Of a stretch of DNA of 29,250 nucleotides, positions 13,698 to 22,241 are shown in pieces. A model generated the notes under the pieces. It was not told the origin of the DNA. It did no database searches and was given only the letters and a program-made list of their open reading frames with translations. Position numbers and translations under genes: made by a program. The stretch spans positions 1 through 29,250 of IMG/VR virus record IMGVR_UViG_3300030329_001971, one strand, 5' to 3'. Position 1 is the stretch's first letter, and each line of letters starts with the position of its first letter. Origin of the DNA: a virus.

Positions 13698-14074
13698 GCA
13701 AAAAAGAACACATAAAGAAAAAAATGTTAATAGAGAGTTTAGAGAAGTCGTTAGGAATAATATCTACAGCTTGTAGTAATGCAGGTATAAGTAGGTCAAG
13801 TTTCTATAAATGGTATAAAGAGGATGAGGATTTTAAAAACAAAGTAGATGAAATTGATAATGTAAAATTAGACTTTGTTGAAAGCCAATTATTTAAGAAT
13901 ATACAAAACCAAAAGGAAAGGAGTATTATATTTTACTTACAGCACAAAGGTCATAAAAGAGGTTATATACATAGACAAGACATAAACCTTACTTCTAACG
14001 AAGAGAAAATAAATAAGATAGAAATTGAAATCGTTAAACCTACAGGGAACAATAGTTCTACAGAAGAATCTTAA
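13694..14074 (+). CDS. terS: Terminase small subunit
   Basis: A 126-residue protein with an N-terminal helix-turn-helix (GIISTACSNAGISRSSFYKW, about residues 20-40) and a helical oligomerisation part (KLDFVESQLFKNIQ, then SIIFYLQHKGHKRGY), typical of small terminase subunits that recognise the packaging site. The C-terminal tail is Ser/Asn/Glu-rich. It lies directly upstream of the large subunit and overlaps it by 50 bases. The packaging site may lie in or just before this gene. Confidence 0.8.
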   Translation: MSKKEHIKKKMLIESLEKSLGIISTACSNAGISRSSFYKWYKEDEDFKNKVDEIDNVKLDFVESQLFKNIQNQKERSIIFYLQHKGHKRGYIHRQDINLTSNEEKINKIEIEIVKPTGNNSSTEES

Positions 14075-15194
14075 TGCGACCACCAGAATAGTAGTAAATC
14101 AAGGTGGAACAAGAAGCAGTAAGACTTATTCTTTAGCACAGCTAATAATCTTGAAAGCCTTACAGGAACAAGGTAAGGTATATACAATATGTAGGAAAAC
14201 ACTACCTGCCTTAAAAGGAACAGCATATAGAGATTTTTTTAGCATATTAGAGCATCACAACTTATACAACCCTAATAATCATAATAAGTCAGAGCTTACT
14301 TACAAGCTAAACAATAATGAAATAGAGTTCATTAGTGTGGATATGCCACAGAAAATCAGAGGTCGTAAAAGACATATACTATGGCTTAATGAGGCAAATG
14401 AGTTTAGCTTTGAGGATTGGGTGCAGTTAAGTTTAAGAACTACAGAAAACATCTATTTAGATTTTAACCCTTCAGACCCTTATTCTTGGATATATGATAA
14501 TGTAATGAATAGAGAAGATTGTACATTCATTAAATCTACTTATTTAGACAACCCCTTTTTGCCTGAAGAAACAATTAAGGAGATTGAAAGACTTAAACAA
14601 TTAGATAGTAACTATTGGAAGATATATGGATTAGGGGATATGGCTCAACCTACAGAAACTATATTCAGGCAATTTGAGATAGCTAATAGCGTACCTACTG
14701 AAGCAACCCTAATAGCTATTGGAATGGACTTTGGCTATAGTAATGACCCTACAGCAATAGCAGAAGTATTTAAATTAAATGATGATTTGTATATTAATGA
14801 ACTAATATATAGCAAGGGATTAACAAACCAAGATATAGCAGAAAAGTTAAGGGAATTAAACATCACAAGACAAACAGAAATAATAGCCGATTCAGCAGAG
14901 CCTAAATCAATAGAAGAACTGCACAGACAAAACTTTAATATTAAAGGTGCTAAAAAAGGCTCTGATTCTATTAATATGGGAATAGATGTTTTAAGGCGTT
15001 TTAAGCTACATATAACAAAGAATAGTATAAATACACTAAACGAGTTTAAATACTATAAATGGCTTACTGACAAGAACGGACACATAGTAAATAAACCTGC
15101 TACTAACCAACAAGACCATATTATTGATGCTGTTAGATATGTTGCCTTAAATAAGCTAATGACTAATCATAGTGGCAAATACTATATTTTATAA
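14025..15194 (+). CDS. terL: Terminase large subunit (ATPase/nuclease)
   Basis: A 389-residue DNA-packaging motor. The ATPase part has the Walker A motif GGTRSSKT (27-34) and the Walker B-like ILWLNEANE (118-126, with Asn-Glu in place of Asp-Glu, as in many members of the Terminase_3 group). The nuclease part has IGMDFGYSNDP (Asp 235), IIADSAEPKS (Asp 289) and DHIIDAVRY (Asp 368), the three metal-binding acids. The start is the TTG at 14025: a TAG lies two codons upstream and there is no ATG before the conserved N-terminus (GTIVLQKNLNATTRIVVNQG). The gene is therefore read from within the small-subunit gene. Confidence 0.93.
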   Translation: MKSLNLQGTIVLQKNLNATTRIVVNQGGTRSSKTYSLAQLIILKALQEQGKVYTICRKTLPALKGTAYRDFFSILEHHNLYNPNNHNKSELTYKLNNNEIEFISVDMPQKIRGRKRHILWLNEANEFSFEDWVQLSLRTTENIYLDFNPSDPYSWIYDNVMNREDCTFIKSTYLDNPFLPEETIKEIERLKQLDSNYWKIYGLGDMAQPTETIFRQFEIANSVPTEATLIAIGMDFGYSNDPTAIAEVFKLNDDLYINELIYSKGLTNQDIAEKLRELNITRQTEIIADSAEPKSIEELHRQNFNIKGAKKGSDSINMGIDVLRRFKLHITKNSINTLNEFKYYKWLTDKNGHIVNKPATNQQDHIIDAVRYVALNKLMTNHSGKYYIL

Positions 15195-15209
15195 ACGATT
15201 ATTAACAAA

Positions 15210-15220
15210 TTATATATACT
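15210..15220 (+). promoter_or_regulatory. TATATA-type element before the tail genes, possible late promoter
   Basis: TTATATATACT lies 6 bases before the start codon at 15227, preceded by AACAAA. Related elements are found before late genes at 24225-24236, 25071-25084 and 27806-27820. None has the TTTG of the Bacteroidetes -7 box. The element may be recognised by the phage sigma-like protein; chance occurrence in AT-rich gaps is a real alternative. Confidence 0.25.
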
Positions 15221-15226
15221 ATTAAA

Positions 15227-15817
15227 ATGGAAAGAAAAAAAAGGAGAGTAGCAATACCAAGCGATTGGAGTGGAATAACCATACGGATGTATCAGAAGTT
15301 CCAAGAAGCTAAAAAAAAGAAATTAAATGAAGAGGAGTTTAATTTAGAGGTATTGAGTGTTATTTGTGGATTGGAGAAAGAAATGATAGAGCAGTTAGAA
15401 GTCAAGAGTTTAAACGAGATAGTTAAAACACTTAATTTTTTAGAAACAAAAATCCCTGATGATAAAGAGCTTGTAAAAAAGGTGGATTGGAATGGGAAAA
15501 AATATGGCTTTATTCCTAATATTAGTGAGATAACAGCAGGAGAGTATATTGATATAGAGCAATATTGTAAGGAAGCAGAGAAGAACATACACAAGATAAT
15601 GAGCATACTATATAGACCAATAGTAAAAGAAACTAAAACAAGGTATAGTATAGAGGCTTATGAGCCAAGCGAAGAAATAGAAGAGGAGTTTTTAGACTTC
15701 CCAATACTTCCATCAGTTTCAGCTCTGAGTTTTTTTTTTCGTTTAGGGAAACTACTACCAAACGCTTTGGGCAAATATTTGAAAAGCGAGAGGATGAAGA
15801 GGAGGAAAACAGCCTGA
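15227..15817 (+). CDS. Tail assembly chaperone, short (G-like) form
   Basis: A 196-residue cytoplasmic protein, mostly helical and charged (KKKKLNEEEFNLEVLSVICG, then SEITAGEYIDIEQYCKEAEK and ILYRPIV). It is placed as the first gene of the tail module. Such chaperones keep the tape measure soluble and are usually made in two forms by ribosomal frameshifting. Near its end the frame crosses a run of ten T (15730-15739) and then continues for 26 codons to the zero-frame stop. The extended form is listed separately. Confidence 0.7.
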   Translation: MERKKRRVAIPSDWSGITIRMYQKFQEAKKKKLNEEEFNLEVLSVICGLEKEMIEQLEVKSLNEIVKTLNFLETKIPDDKELVKKVDWNGKKYGFIPNISEITAGEYIDIEQYCKEAEKNIHKIMSILYRPIVKETKTRYSIEAYEPSEEIEEEFLDFPILPSVSALSFFFRLGKLLPNALGKYLKSERMKRRKTA

Positions 15818-15993
15818 CAGGCAAATGGGGGTGGTATAATTTGATATTTTCATTAGCAAATGATAATATTTTAAACATTAAAAAGATAACGGAATTGGAG
15901 TTATATTTAGTATTAACCTATTTATGCTACCAACAAGACAGAAATAATATACAGAAAAATAACTATGGTAACATTCAAAAACATAATAGATGA
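15227..15993 (+). CDS. Tail assembly chaperone, -1 frameshift (GT-like) fusion form
   Basis: A -1 slip on the T10 run (TTT-TTT re-pairing, heptamer T TTT TTT) joins residue 171 of the short form to 84 further residues that run to 15993, 255 residues in total. The added part is protein-like, not random: SFRETTTKRFGQIFEKREDE, then TGKWGWYNLIFSLANDNILN and ELYLVLTYLCYQQDR. It resembles the T part of tail chaperones in related phages. The extension fills what would otherwise be a 150-base gap and overlaps the next gene by 29 bases. A homopolymer sequencing error joining one long gene is the alternative. Confidence 0.72.
15730..15739 (+). promoter_or_regulatory. Slippery T10 run for programmed -1 frameshifting
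   Basis: In the zero frame the codons are AGT TTT TTT TTT CGT, so T TTT TTT heptamers exist in the correct phase for a -1 slip. The -1 frame then stays open for 84 codons to 15993, whereas the +1 frame meets TAG within three codons. No strong downstream stem-loop was seen by eye. Confidence 0.7.
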
Positions 15994-16477
15994 TTTTAGC
16001 AATATAGCTACTAATCATTATTTAATAAACTCTTTTCATTCAGGCTTTTTAGATGAGGTAGATGTAAACAAACTTGACCAATCAGATTTTCCTATACTTT
16101 ATTGTGAGCCTGGAACAGCTACTATTGATATGGGTGTTCTAACCTACTCATTTACCATTTTTGTTTTAGATATGCTTAAAGAAGATTTAAGTAATAGAAA
16201 TATAGTATGGACAAACACGCTACAAACAACACAAGATATAATAGCAGAATTTAGGCAAAATTTATCTGTACAAACTTCAGGAGCAGATATTAATAAAAAG
16301 TTTAGCTATGTTCCTGATGAGGCAGTATTAGAATTACCAATAAGCACAGAGCCTTTTACTGCACGATTTGCTAATATTCTAACAGGATGGAGTGCAGGGA
16401 TGTCTATACAAGTAAATAATGCTAATAACCTTTGTAATGCTCCCATAGAGCCATCTGATAATGCACCTAATACATAA
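15965..16477 (+). CDS. Tail completion/terminator-like protein
   Basis: A 170-residue protein with an alpha/beta pattern seen in tail terminator-like proteins: an N-terminal helix (FKNIIDDFSNIATNHYLINS), strands FPILYCEPG and VLTYSFTIFVLDM, and a helix NTLQTTQDIIAEFRQNL, then an acidic loop and a last strand (FTARFANILTGWSAGMSIQV). It overlaps the gp10-like gene by one base and the chaperone extension by 29. The role is inferred from fold pattern, size and order. Confidence 0.45.
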   Translation: MVTFKNIIDDFSNIATNHYLINSFHSGFLDEVDVNKLDQSDFPILYCEPGTATIDMGVLTYSFTIFVLDMLKEDLSNRNIVWTNTLQTTQDIIAEFRQNLSVQTSGADINKKFSYVPDEAVLELPISTEPFTARFANILTGWSAGMSIQVNNANNLCNAPIEPSDNAPNT

Positions 16478-17118
16478 TGGCAGTAGTATTTAAATTAAGA
16501 GGTACAGATGGAAAATACATTAAAGGAGAAGCCAAAAATGTAGAAAAGGCTATGACTTCTTTTGGCTCTAATGTAATTAAAAAAGGTAGGGCAATACTAA
16601 ACAAAAAGAAAAAAAGAACAAGAGAGGGTACTTTATTTAATGATTATCATTATACTATGAAAACCGATAAAAGCTCAATTACTTTAGGTTTTGAGTTTGG
16701 TGGTGCAGAGGATTATTGGCAATTTGTAGACCAAGGTGTAAGGGGAACAGGTGGAGCTAAAAAAGGTAGAACAGCAAAAGGAGAGCAAAGTGTAAGAGGT
16801 GGTACAGGGGTAGCAAGAGGAGCAGGTAGTGATTTTAAATTTAAGTATGATAATCCAAAAGGAGATTTAGTAAATGCTATTAGAGGGTGGATTAAGAATA
16901 AGCCTATTAGCTTAGGGGATATGAATGAAATAGGATTAGCTTTTGCAATAGGGTATTCCATTAAAAGGCGTGGATTAGAAAGAACAATGTTTTATACAAA
17001 GCCTGTGACAGATGCTCTTAAAACGCTTCCTGATGAAGTTACAGAAGCATTTAGATTAGACTTTGGTAAACTGATAGACAAATTACCAAGCAAGGTATTA
17101 ATACAAACAAAGAAATAA
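16477..17118 (+). CDS. HK97 gp10-like minor tail/head-tail joining protein
   Basis: A 213-residue basic protein. It has an N-terminal helix, a strand pair TLFNDYHYTMKTDKSSITLG, the segment AEDYWQFVDQGVRGTGGAKK with a Gly/Lys-rich loop, and a later RRGLERTMFYTKPV segment. This combination (FVDQGVRG ... MFYTKP) marks the gp10-like family in Bacteroidetes phages. It lies between the terminator-like protein and the 484-residue structural protein. It probably helps to close the tail-head junction. Confidence 0.5.
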   Translation: MAVVFKLRGTDGKYIKGEAKNVEKAMTSFGSNVIKKGRAILNKKKKRTREGTLFNDYHYTMKTDKSSITLGFEFGGAEDYWQFVDQGVRGTGGAKKGRTAKGEQSVRGGTGVARGAGSDFKFKYDNPKGDLVNAIRGWIKNKPISLGDMNEIGLAFAIGYSIKRRGLERTMFYTKPVTDALKTLPDEVTEAFRLDFGKLIDKLPSKVLIQTKK

Positions 17119-17119
17119 A

Positions 17120-18574
17120 ATGGCATACTCAATAGAACAACAACCAAACCAAATAACAGCATCTAATGCACCTATGGTGTATGTAGTAAAGGAAAGTGAT
17201 GGAGCAATAACAGGTGCATCTAAATTTAGATATATAATACAAGTACAAATAAGTACATCAGACCCAAGTGATGCGAGTACATTTTCAACAATAGCAAAAA
17301 TAAAGTTATTTAAAAATTCAGCATCTGTAGCTATTGCAGATATATCTAAAATAATAAATAGTTATATAGAAACACAAGAGGCAAGTGTTATAGAAAATCC
17401 ATCAGGAACATTCACAACTCAAACAGGTGCTAATAGTTCTATACACGCAGTTGGAGTAAAAGATACAGCAAGACCATTCTCATCAAATCAAAGCCAAATA
17501 ATAGGGGTTAGAATTTCAGCAGGATATGAAAAGGCAACAAGTCAAACTACATCTCCTGTAGAAACTTTAGACCCAACAGGAACATATTTATCTAATGTTT
17601 CTTATGTTATAAATGCAACAACACCATTTGCAGCTAATGGAACTCAAGAGGGGGGATTAGATGTAGCTACTTCACAAAGAACTTTATATGCTTTTCTTCC
17701 AAGAACAAGTGCAAAAAAGTTTTTGACAAATGCACCTACAATACAATTTGTTAGGGGTGGAGATGCTTCAGCAGATAATGAGGATGAGCTAACATTGGCA
17801 TTTTTAAACAAGGGATTAATTACATCTGATATAGATTCTATAGTTAGGGTGTATGTATCTTACCATCAAGCAGATGGTACAACTATAGGAACACATTGGT
17901 TTGTAAATGAAATAGCAGGGGGTGGTATAGCAACTGCTGATGATGTTAAAAATAGCTTACTATATATTGGTTGTGGAACTAAAAACCTACAAACCCAAGC
18001 TGATGACACAGATGCAAGACCAAGTGCAAATGCAGGATGGGTGTATTATAGGGTATGGGGTGCAGCAGTAGATGGAACTCAAGAAACACAATATTATTAT
18101 TTTTATAAATATGGTGGTGGAACAAATGTAGATGATAGACACCAAAGCTGTACGAGATTTGACAATATTAGATTGGCTTGGTTAAATAGATTAGGTGCTT
18201 GGGATTATATGAACTTCAGAGGCAAATCAACAGAAAGCGTAGATATAGAAAAGCAATATAGAGAAGCAGTAGTGGGAACTTGGGATACATCTACTTTTAG
18301 CTATGAAAATTATGATGCAGGTAAAAAGGCATTATATACAGATGCTAAAAGAAAGCTGACTATAAATAGTGATTGGTTAAATGAAGATGAGGGTGCTTGG
18401 TTAGAAGAATTATTTACATCTACTAATGTTCAGATATTAGCAAGAGGCTCTATGGTGTACCCTGTTATAGTAACGGATAAAACATACACTAAAAAAACAA
18501 GCGTTAATAATAAAATTAAAATTCAATACACTATTAATTTAGAGTATTCAAACAAAATAAGAACAAATAACTAA
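17120..18574 (+). CDS. Tail/baseplate structural protein
   Basis: A 484-residue Thr/Ser/Asn-rich, beta-type protein. The most distinctive segment is FDNIRLAWLNRLGAWDYMNF (about 352-371), followed by a RKLTINSDWLNEDEGAWLEE part before a last strand region (ILARGSMVYPVIVTDKTY). This arrangement recurs in structural proteins ahead of the large baseplate protein in Bacteroidetes phages. A distal tail or baseplate wedge role is likely. It overlaps the 1168-residue gene by one base. Confidence 0.5.
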   Translation: MAYSIEQQPNQITASNAPMVYVVKESDGAITGASKFRYIIQVQISTSDPSDASTFSTIAKIKLFKNSASVAIADISKIINSYIETQEASVIENPSGTFTTQTGANSSIHAVGVKDTARPFSSNQSQIIGVRISAGYEKATSQTTSPVETLDPTGTYLSNVSYVINATTPFAANGTQEGGLDVATSQRTLYAFLPRTSAKKFLTNAPTIQFVRGGDASADNEDELTLAFLNKGLITSDIDSIVRVYVSYHQADGTTIGTHWFVNEIAGGGIATADDVKNSLLYIGCGTKNLQTQADDTDARPSANAGWVYYRVWGAAVDGTQETQYYYFYKYGGGTNVDDRHQSCTRFDNIRLAWLNRLGAWDYMNFRGKSTESVDIEKQYREAVVGTWDTSTFSYENYDAGKKALYTDAKRKLTINSDWLNEDEGAWLEELFTSTNVQILARGSMVYPVIVTDKTYTKKTSVNNKIKIQYTINLEYSNKIRTNN

Positions 18575-21500
18575 TGGATGTAAGATTAGTAGCTTATAAA
18601 AGGTCATCAATAGCAATAGCAGACCCTTATAATTTAACTCAATATGAGCTTGATTTAAAGGATAGCCCAAATGTTATTCTTAATTTTAATTGGTTAGATA
18701 TAAAAAACCCTGACCAAAGAAAAGGAAGTTATTCCCAGACAGTAAAATTGCCTTTTACGGATAGAAATAATAAATTTTTTGAGAATTGGTTTGATGTTAA
18801 TTTAGATACTTTGGTTTTTAATTCAAAGTATAAATTTAATATGGTGGTATATGTAGATAGTGTTCCACAAATGAAAGGCTACATACAATTAAAACAAATA
18901 TATTTAAATGCTCAATTATATGAAATAGTATTATTTGGTAATATAGGGAACTTTTTTTCTGATATTAAAGGAAAGAAATTAAAAAAGGCTTTTGAAAATA
19001 AGTTAGAAGTAGGTGCTGATGGAGAAGTTACCTATGTAATAGATGACCAATTAGACCACTATTTGAGTTGCAAAAACATTGTTGATAGTTGGACTACAGG
19101 CGTAACCACAATAAATAGTGTTGCAGATAAAGATGTAATGTACCCCATTATTGATTATGGACATACTACATTACCTTATTCAGATTCAATGTTTACTCCC
19201 CCATCTTATTTAGATAATATAGTGGGCTTTTCTTCTTGGACAGATATACTCAATGAGTATGGTATTTTGCAACCTGGTAATATGAAACCAGCAATTAGGC
19301 TTCGTAGATTGATTTATATTATAGCACAGAAAGCAGGATATACTATTACAAGTTCATTTCTTGGTATAAATCAAAATGGAACATTTATTGGAGAAGCCTG
19401 TACTCAAGGAGATGGTAGTGCAGGGTGTTACGATTCAAATGGGGATTGTGTAAGCTGTGGGGGTGTTACATATCCATACTTTGCCAGATTATTTATGACC
19501 CTTGCTGATGAACACCCAAAAACATATACGGAATATACAGGGTTAAATTTTAGCGTTTCATATAATTCTACAGTTACACAGAATTTTTATGGCAATTATC
19601 AAGATATAACTACTTATTGGGTTTATAATACATTTAGCTTTTTCTGTAATACAATAAACTATGATGAGGCGAGTTTATATAGCTATGTATTAGAGGATGT
19701 ATATGTGCCTCAAGTTCCTGCGACAGTATCTTTTTATCAAAATTATATTACCATACCAGCTCCAGCTCAAGCAGAATTAATGGGAATTACAAATGGAAAT
19801 GTTTTAAATATACAATCAGATTTTGAGTTTCAATTTAATGGAACTACATCAGATGGTCAGGCAGTAAACCAAGTAGAATTAACTATTAAATGGTATATTG
19901 ATTATCCAGGAGTATATACCAACACAGTAATAGACCAAACAGAACAAATAGTTGGTGCTAATGAATGGCACAATCTATCTTTTAATGCTCCTGATGTTAG
20001 TGGTATTTCAGGGTGTACTCTATCTTGGAAGATTAGCGTAATGTGTCCTGAAATAAGTCCAGGCGTTACAGGTAATGAAAATGTAGATGTCTATTTAAGT
20101 TGTTTATTAAAAAACTTTACTATTCAATCAATAAATGGTGGTCAAACCTTTTTTGGTAATGGTGTAGAAAATGGTACTGTAGTAATGGCTCAAAATATGC
20201 CTGATATTACACAAGCTGATTTTATAAAAGATTTGATAAACAGATTTAATTTAGTAATAGTAAATGATAATGATAATGAATATAATCTAATCATAGAGCC
20301 TTATCAAGACTATATATCAGGTGGAAGCACGAAATATTGGACAGATAAATTAGACTTATCTAAAGAGCAATTATTAAAACCTACTAATGAGCTTCAAAAT
20401 AAATTTTTAATTTTTCAAGACCAACAAAATGATGATTATTTAAATAAAGGTTATTTTGAAAAATACGACAAAGTATATGGTGCTAATATAAGAGAAAATC
20501 TAAATGACTTTGTAAGTGGAGATTTTAATAATTTTAGTGTATTCACACCCTTTATATCACAAATGCTACCTACAAGAAATGGAGATGGGGATATAGTTAC
20601 AACAAATTATAATCCTTATGTTATTGCGAGTAAATACGGAATTAATGATAATGGAGAAAGGTATGTATTAGACCAACAAAAACCAAGTTTATTCTATTAT
20701 GGGGGAACTCCCAAGACAGTAGATGGATATACTAATACTGAATTAGTACCTGGAGATGTTAATGTAGCATTAGATTTTAAAATATTATCTTCTGCCTTTG
20801 GTTTTCAGGATGAGGTTTGGACTTCTTACGCTACCGACCAAACAGGAGCTACAGATGGAAAATTCCCTATATGTAGTCAATATGACTTGGATGATGTTAC
20901 GGATTCAGCAGGAATCACTTCAACTACTAAACAGCTATTATGGGGATGGGTAAGCCCAAGATTTATAGCACCCTCTTGGTCTGCTAATGCTTTTGGAGAT
21001 AATACAACACAAAGGGGATATTTTAAGGAGTATTGGGCAAGTTTTATAAATGAGGTATATAGTGATGAAGCAAGGATAATGGAGTGTTATTTGTATTTAA
21101 CTCCTGATGACATAAGGGAGTTTGAGGCTAATGCTTTTAAAAACACATACTATATTAAAAACACTTTATGGAGAATATTAAGTATTGATGGGTATTTAAC
21201 AGGTGGAAATAAAAGTACAAAAGTAACACTATTAAAAGTAGTTGAAAAATTGTCCTATGATTGTGCAGCAGAGCCATCTACATTTAATTTAAATGGAACT
21301 ATTACTTTTGTAGACCCCTCTAATCCAAGTGGTGGTGCTGTTACTATTACAAATACTTGTTGTGAAGAGTTAAATCCTGATTGGACTTTTGTGCAAACCA
21401 ATGAAGCTACAGGAGTTGGTACTTGTTATTGGAATTTAACCATATCAATAACCAATCCAAGTGGAACAACTACTCCTGAAGATGTTTTTGGAGAGGTTGA

Positions 21501-22080
21501 AGATGTTCCATTTATGAGTATGTTACCTATGCCAAGCAATACGATTGCAAATAGGATAAATTTACCAGCATCTGAAAGAGGTTTATATGCAACAATATTT
21601 CTATCAGCTTTATCAGAGGACAATACAGCAGTAGAATTAAGAAATATGACACCTACTTCTCAAATGAAGCCACCTAATAATACTATGGCTTATATGAAAA
21701 TGGATTTAATAGGAACAATAGCAGGTGCAGATAATGATACTAATGTAGGAGATTCAGGACATTTTCAGTATGATACAATAATAAAAAATATTGATGGTGT
21801 AATAGATTATGTAGGAGCAAGTGGGGGTATTGTTTTAAAAGCAAATAGAGATACTAATTTCCCTGCACCAACAATAAACATTACAGGTGTAAATGCAGAC
21901 ACTAATCTTTTAAAATTAACTATTACATCATCATCTGCTGATTATAAAATTAAGTGGGTTGCGAAATTGGAGTTAATAATGCAAAGGATAGATAAATTTT
22001 CCTATATATCTGATTTTGCTATATTCCAAAATGATGACAGAATACTATTACAAAACGCAAATTTTTTAGAATGGAATTAA
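18574..22080 (+). CDS. Large baseplate hub/host-contact structural protein
   Basis: At 1168 residues this is the largest protein in the genome. The N-terminal region (about 1-130: LTQYELDLKDSPNVILNFNW, QTVKLPFTDRNNKFFENWF, then KGYIQLKQIYLNAQLYEIVL) resembles hub-type domains. The middle has Cys-rich loops (around 284-300) and many Asn/Thr/Tyr-rich strands; the C-terminal 300 residues are Thr/Asn-rich and may be carbohydrate-binding or receptor-facing. Position before the tape measure and size fit the central tail tip protein. No enzyme motif was found. Confidence 0.5.
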   Translation: MDVRLVAYKRSSIAIADPYNLTQYELDLKDSPNVILNFNWLDIKNPDQRKGSYSQTVKLPFTDRNNKFFENWFDVNLDTLVFNSKYKFNMVVYVDSVPQMKGYIQLKQIYLNAQLYEIVLFGNIGNFFSDIKGKKLKKAFENKLEVGADGEVTYVIDDQLDHYLSCKNIVDSWTTGVTTINSVADKDVMYPIIDYGHTTLPYSDSMFTPPSYLDNIVGFSSWTDILNEYGILQPGNMKPAIRLRRLIYIIAQKAGYTITSSFLGINQNGTFIGEACTQGDGSAGCYDSNGDCVSCGGVTYPYFARLFMTLADEHPKTYTEYTGLNFSVSYNSTVTQNFYGNYQDITTYWVYNTFSFFCNTINYDEASLYSYVLEDVYVPQVPATVSFYQNYITIPAPAQAELMGITNGNVLNIQSDFEFQFNGTTSDGQAVNQVELTIKWYIDYPGVYTNTVIDQTEQIVGANEWHNLSFNAPDVSGISGCTLSWKISVMCPEISPGVTGNENVDVYLSCLLKNFTIQSINGGQTFFGNGVENGTVVMAQNMPDITQADFIKDLINRFNLVIVNDNDNEYNLIIEPYQDYISGGSTKYWTDKLDLSKEQLLKPTNELQNKFLIFQDQQNDDYLNKGYFEKYDKVYGANIRENLNDFVSGDFNNFSVFTPFISQMLPTRNGDGDIVTTNYNPYVIASKYGINDNGERYVLDQQKPSLFYYGGTPKTVDGYTNTELVPGDVNVALDFKILSSAFGFQDEVWTSYATDQTGATDGKFPICSQYDLDDVTDSAGITSTTKQLLWGWVSPRFIAPSWSANAFGDNTTQRGYFKEYWASFINEVYSDEARIMECYLYLTPDDIREFEANAFKNTYYIKNTLWRILSIDGYLTGGNKSTKVTLLKVVEKLSYDCAAEPSTFNLNGTITFVDPSNPSGGAVTITNTCCEELNPDWTFVQTNEATGVGTCYWNLTISITNPSGTTTPEDVFGEVEDVPFMSMLPMPSNTIANRINLPASERGLYATIFLSALSEDNTAVELRNMTPTSQMKPPNNTMAYMKMDLIGTIAGADNDTNVGDSGHFQYDTIIKNIDGVIDYVGASGGIVLKANRDTNFPAPTINITGVNADTNLLKLTITSSSADYKIKWVAKLELIMQRIDKFSYISDFAIFQNDDRILLQNANFLEWN

Positions 22081-22241
22081 AAGAAATTAATATAGCAGTA
22101 AAGATGATTCCACTTATTTTAAAGATGATTAGCAAATTTGAATTAGAGGGAAAGGAATTTCATTTTGTTTATGGACAAGAAGAATACACAAAAGATTTTA
22201 AGAAAGTTAAAAAACAATTAAAAAGAGCATTAATATTATGA
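22071..22241 (+). CDS. Small 56-residue protein between hub and tape measure
   Basis: A short ORF that starts 10 bases before the hub stop and ends in an ATGA overlap with the tape measure start. The product is helical and basic (MELKEINIAVKMIPLILKMI, then EEYTKDFKKVKKQLKRALIL). Tight coupling to both neighbours supports a real gene, perhaps a small tail factor. Confidence 0.55.
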   Translation: MELKEINIAVKMIPLILKMISKFELEGKEFHFVYGQEEYTKDFKKVKKQLKRALIL

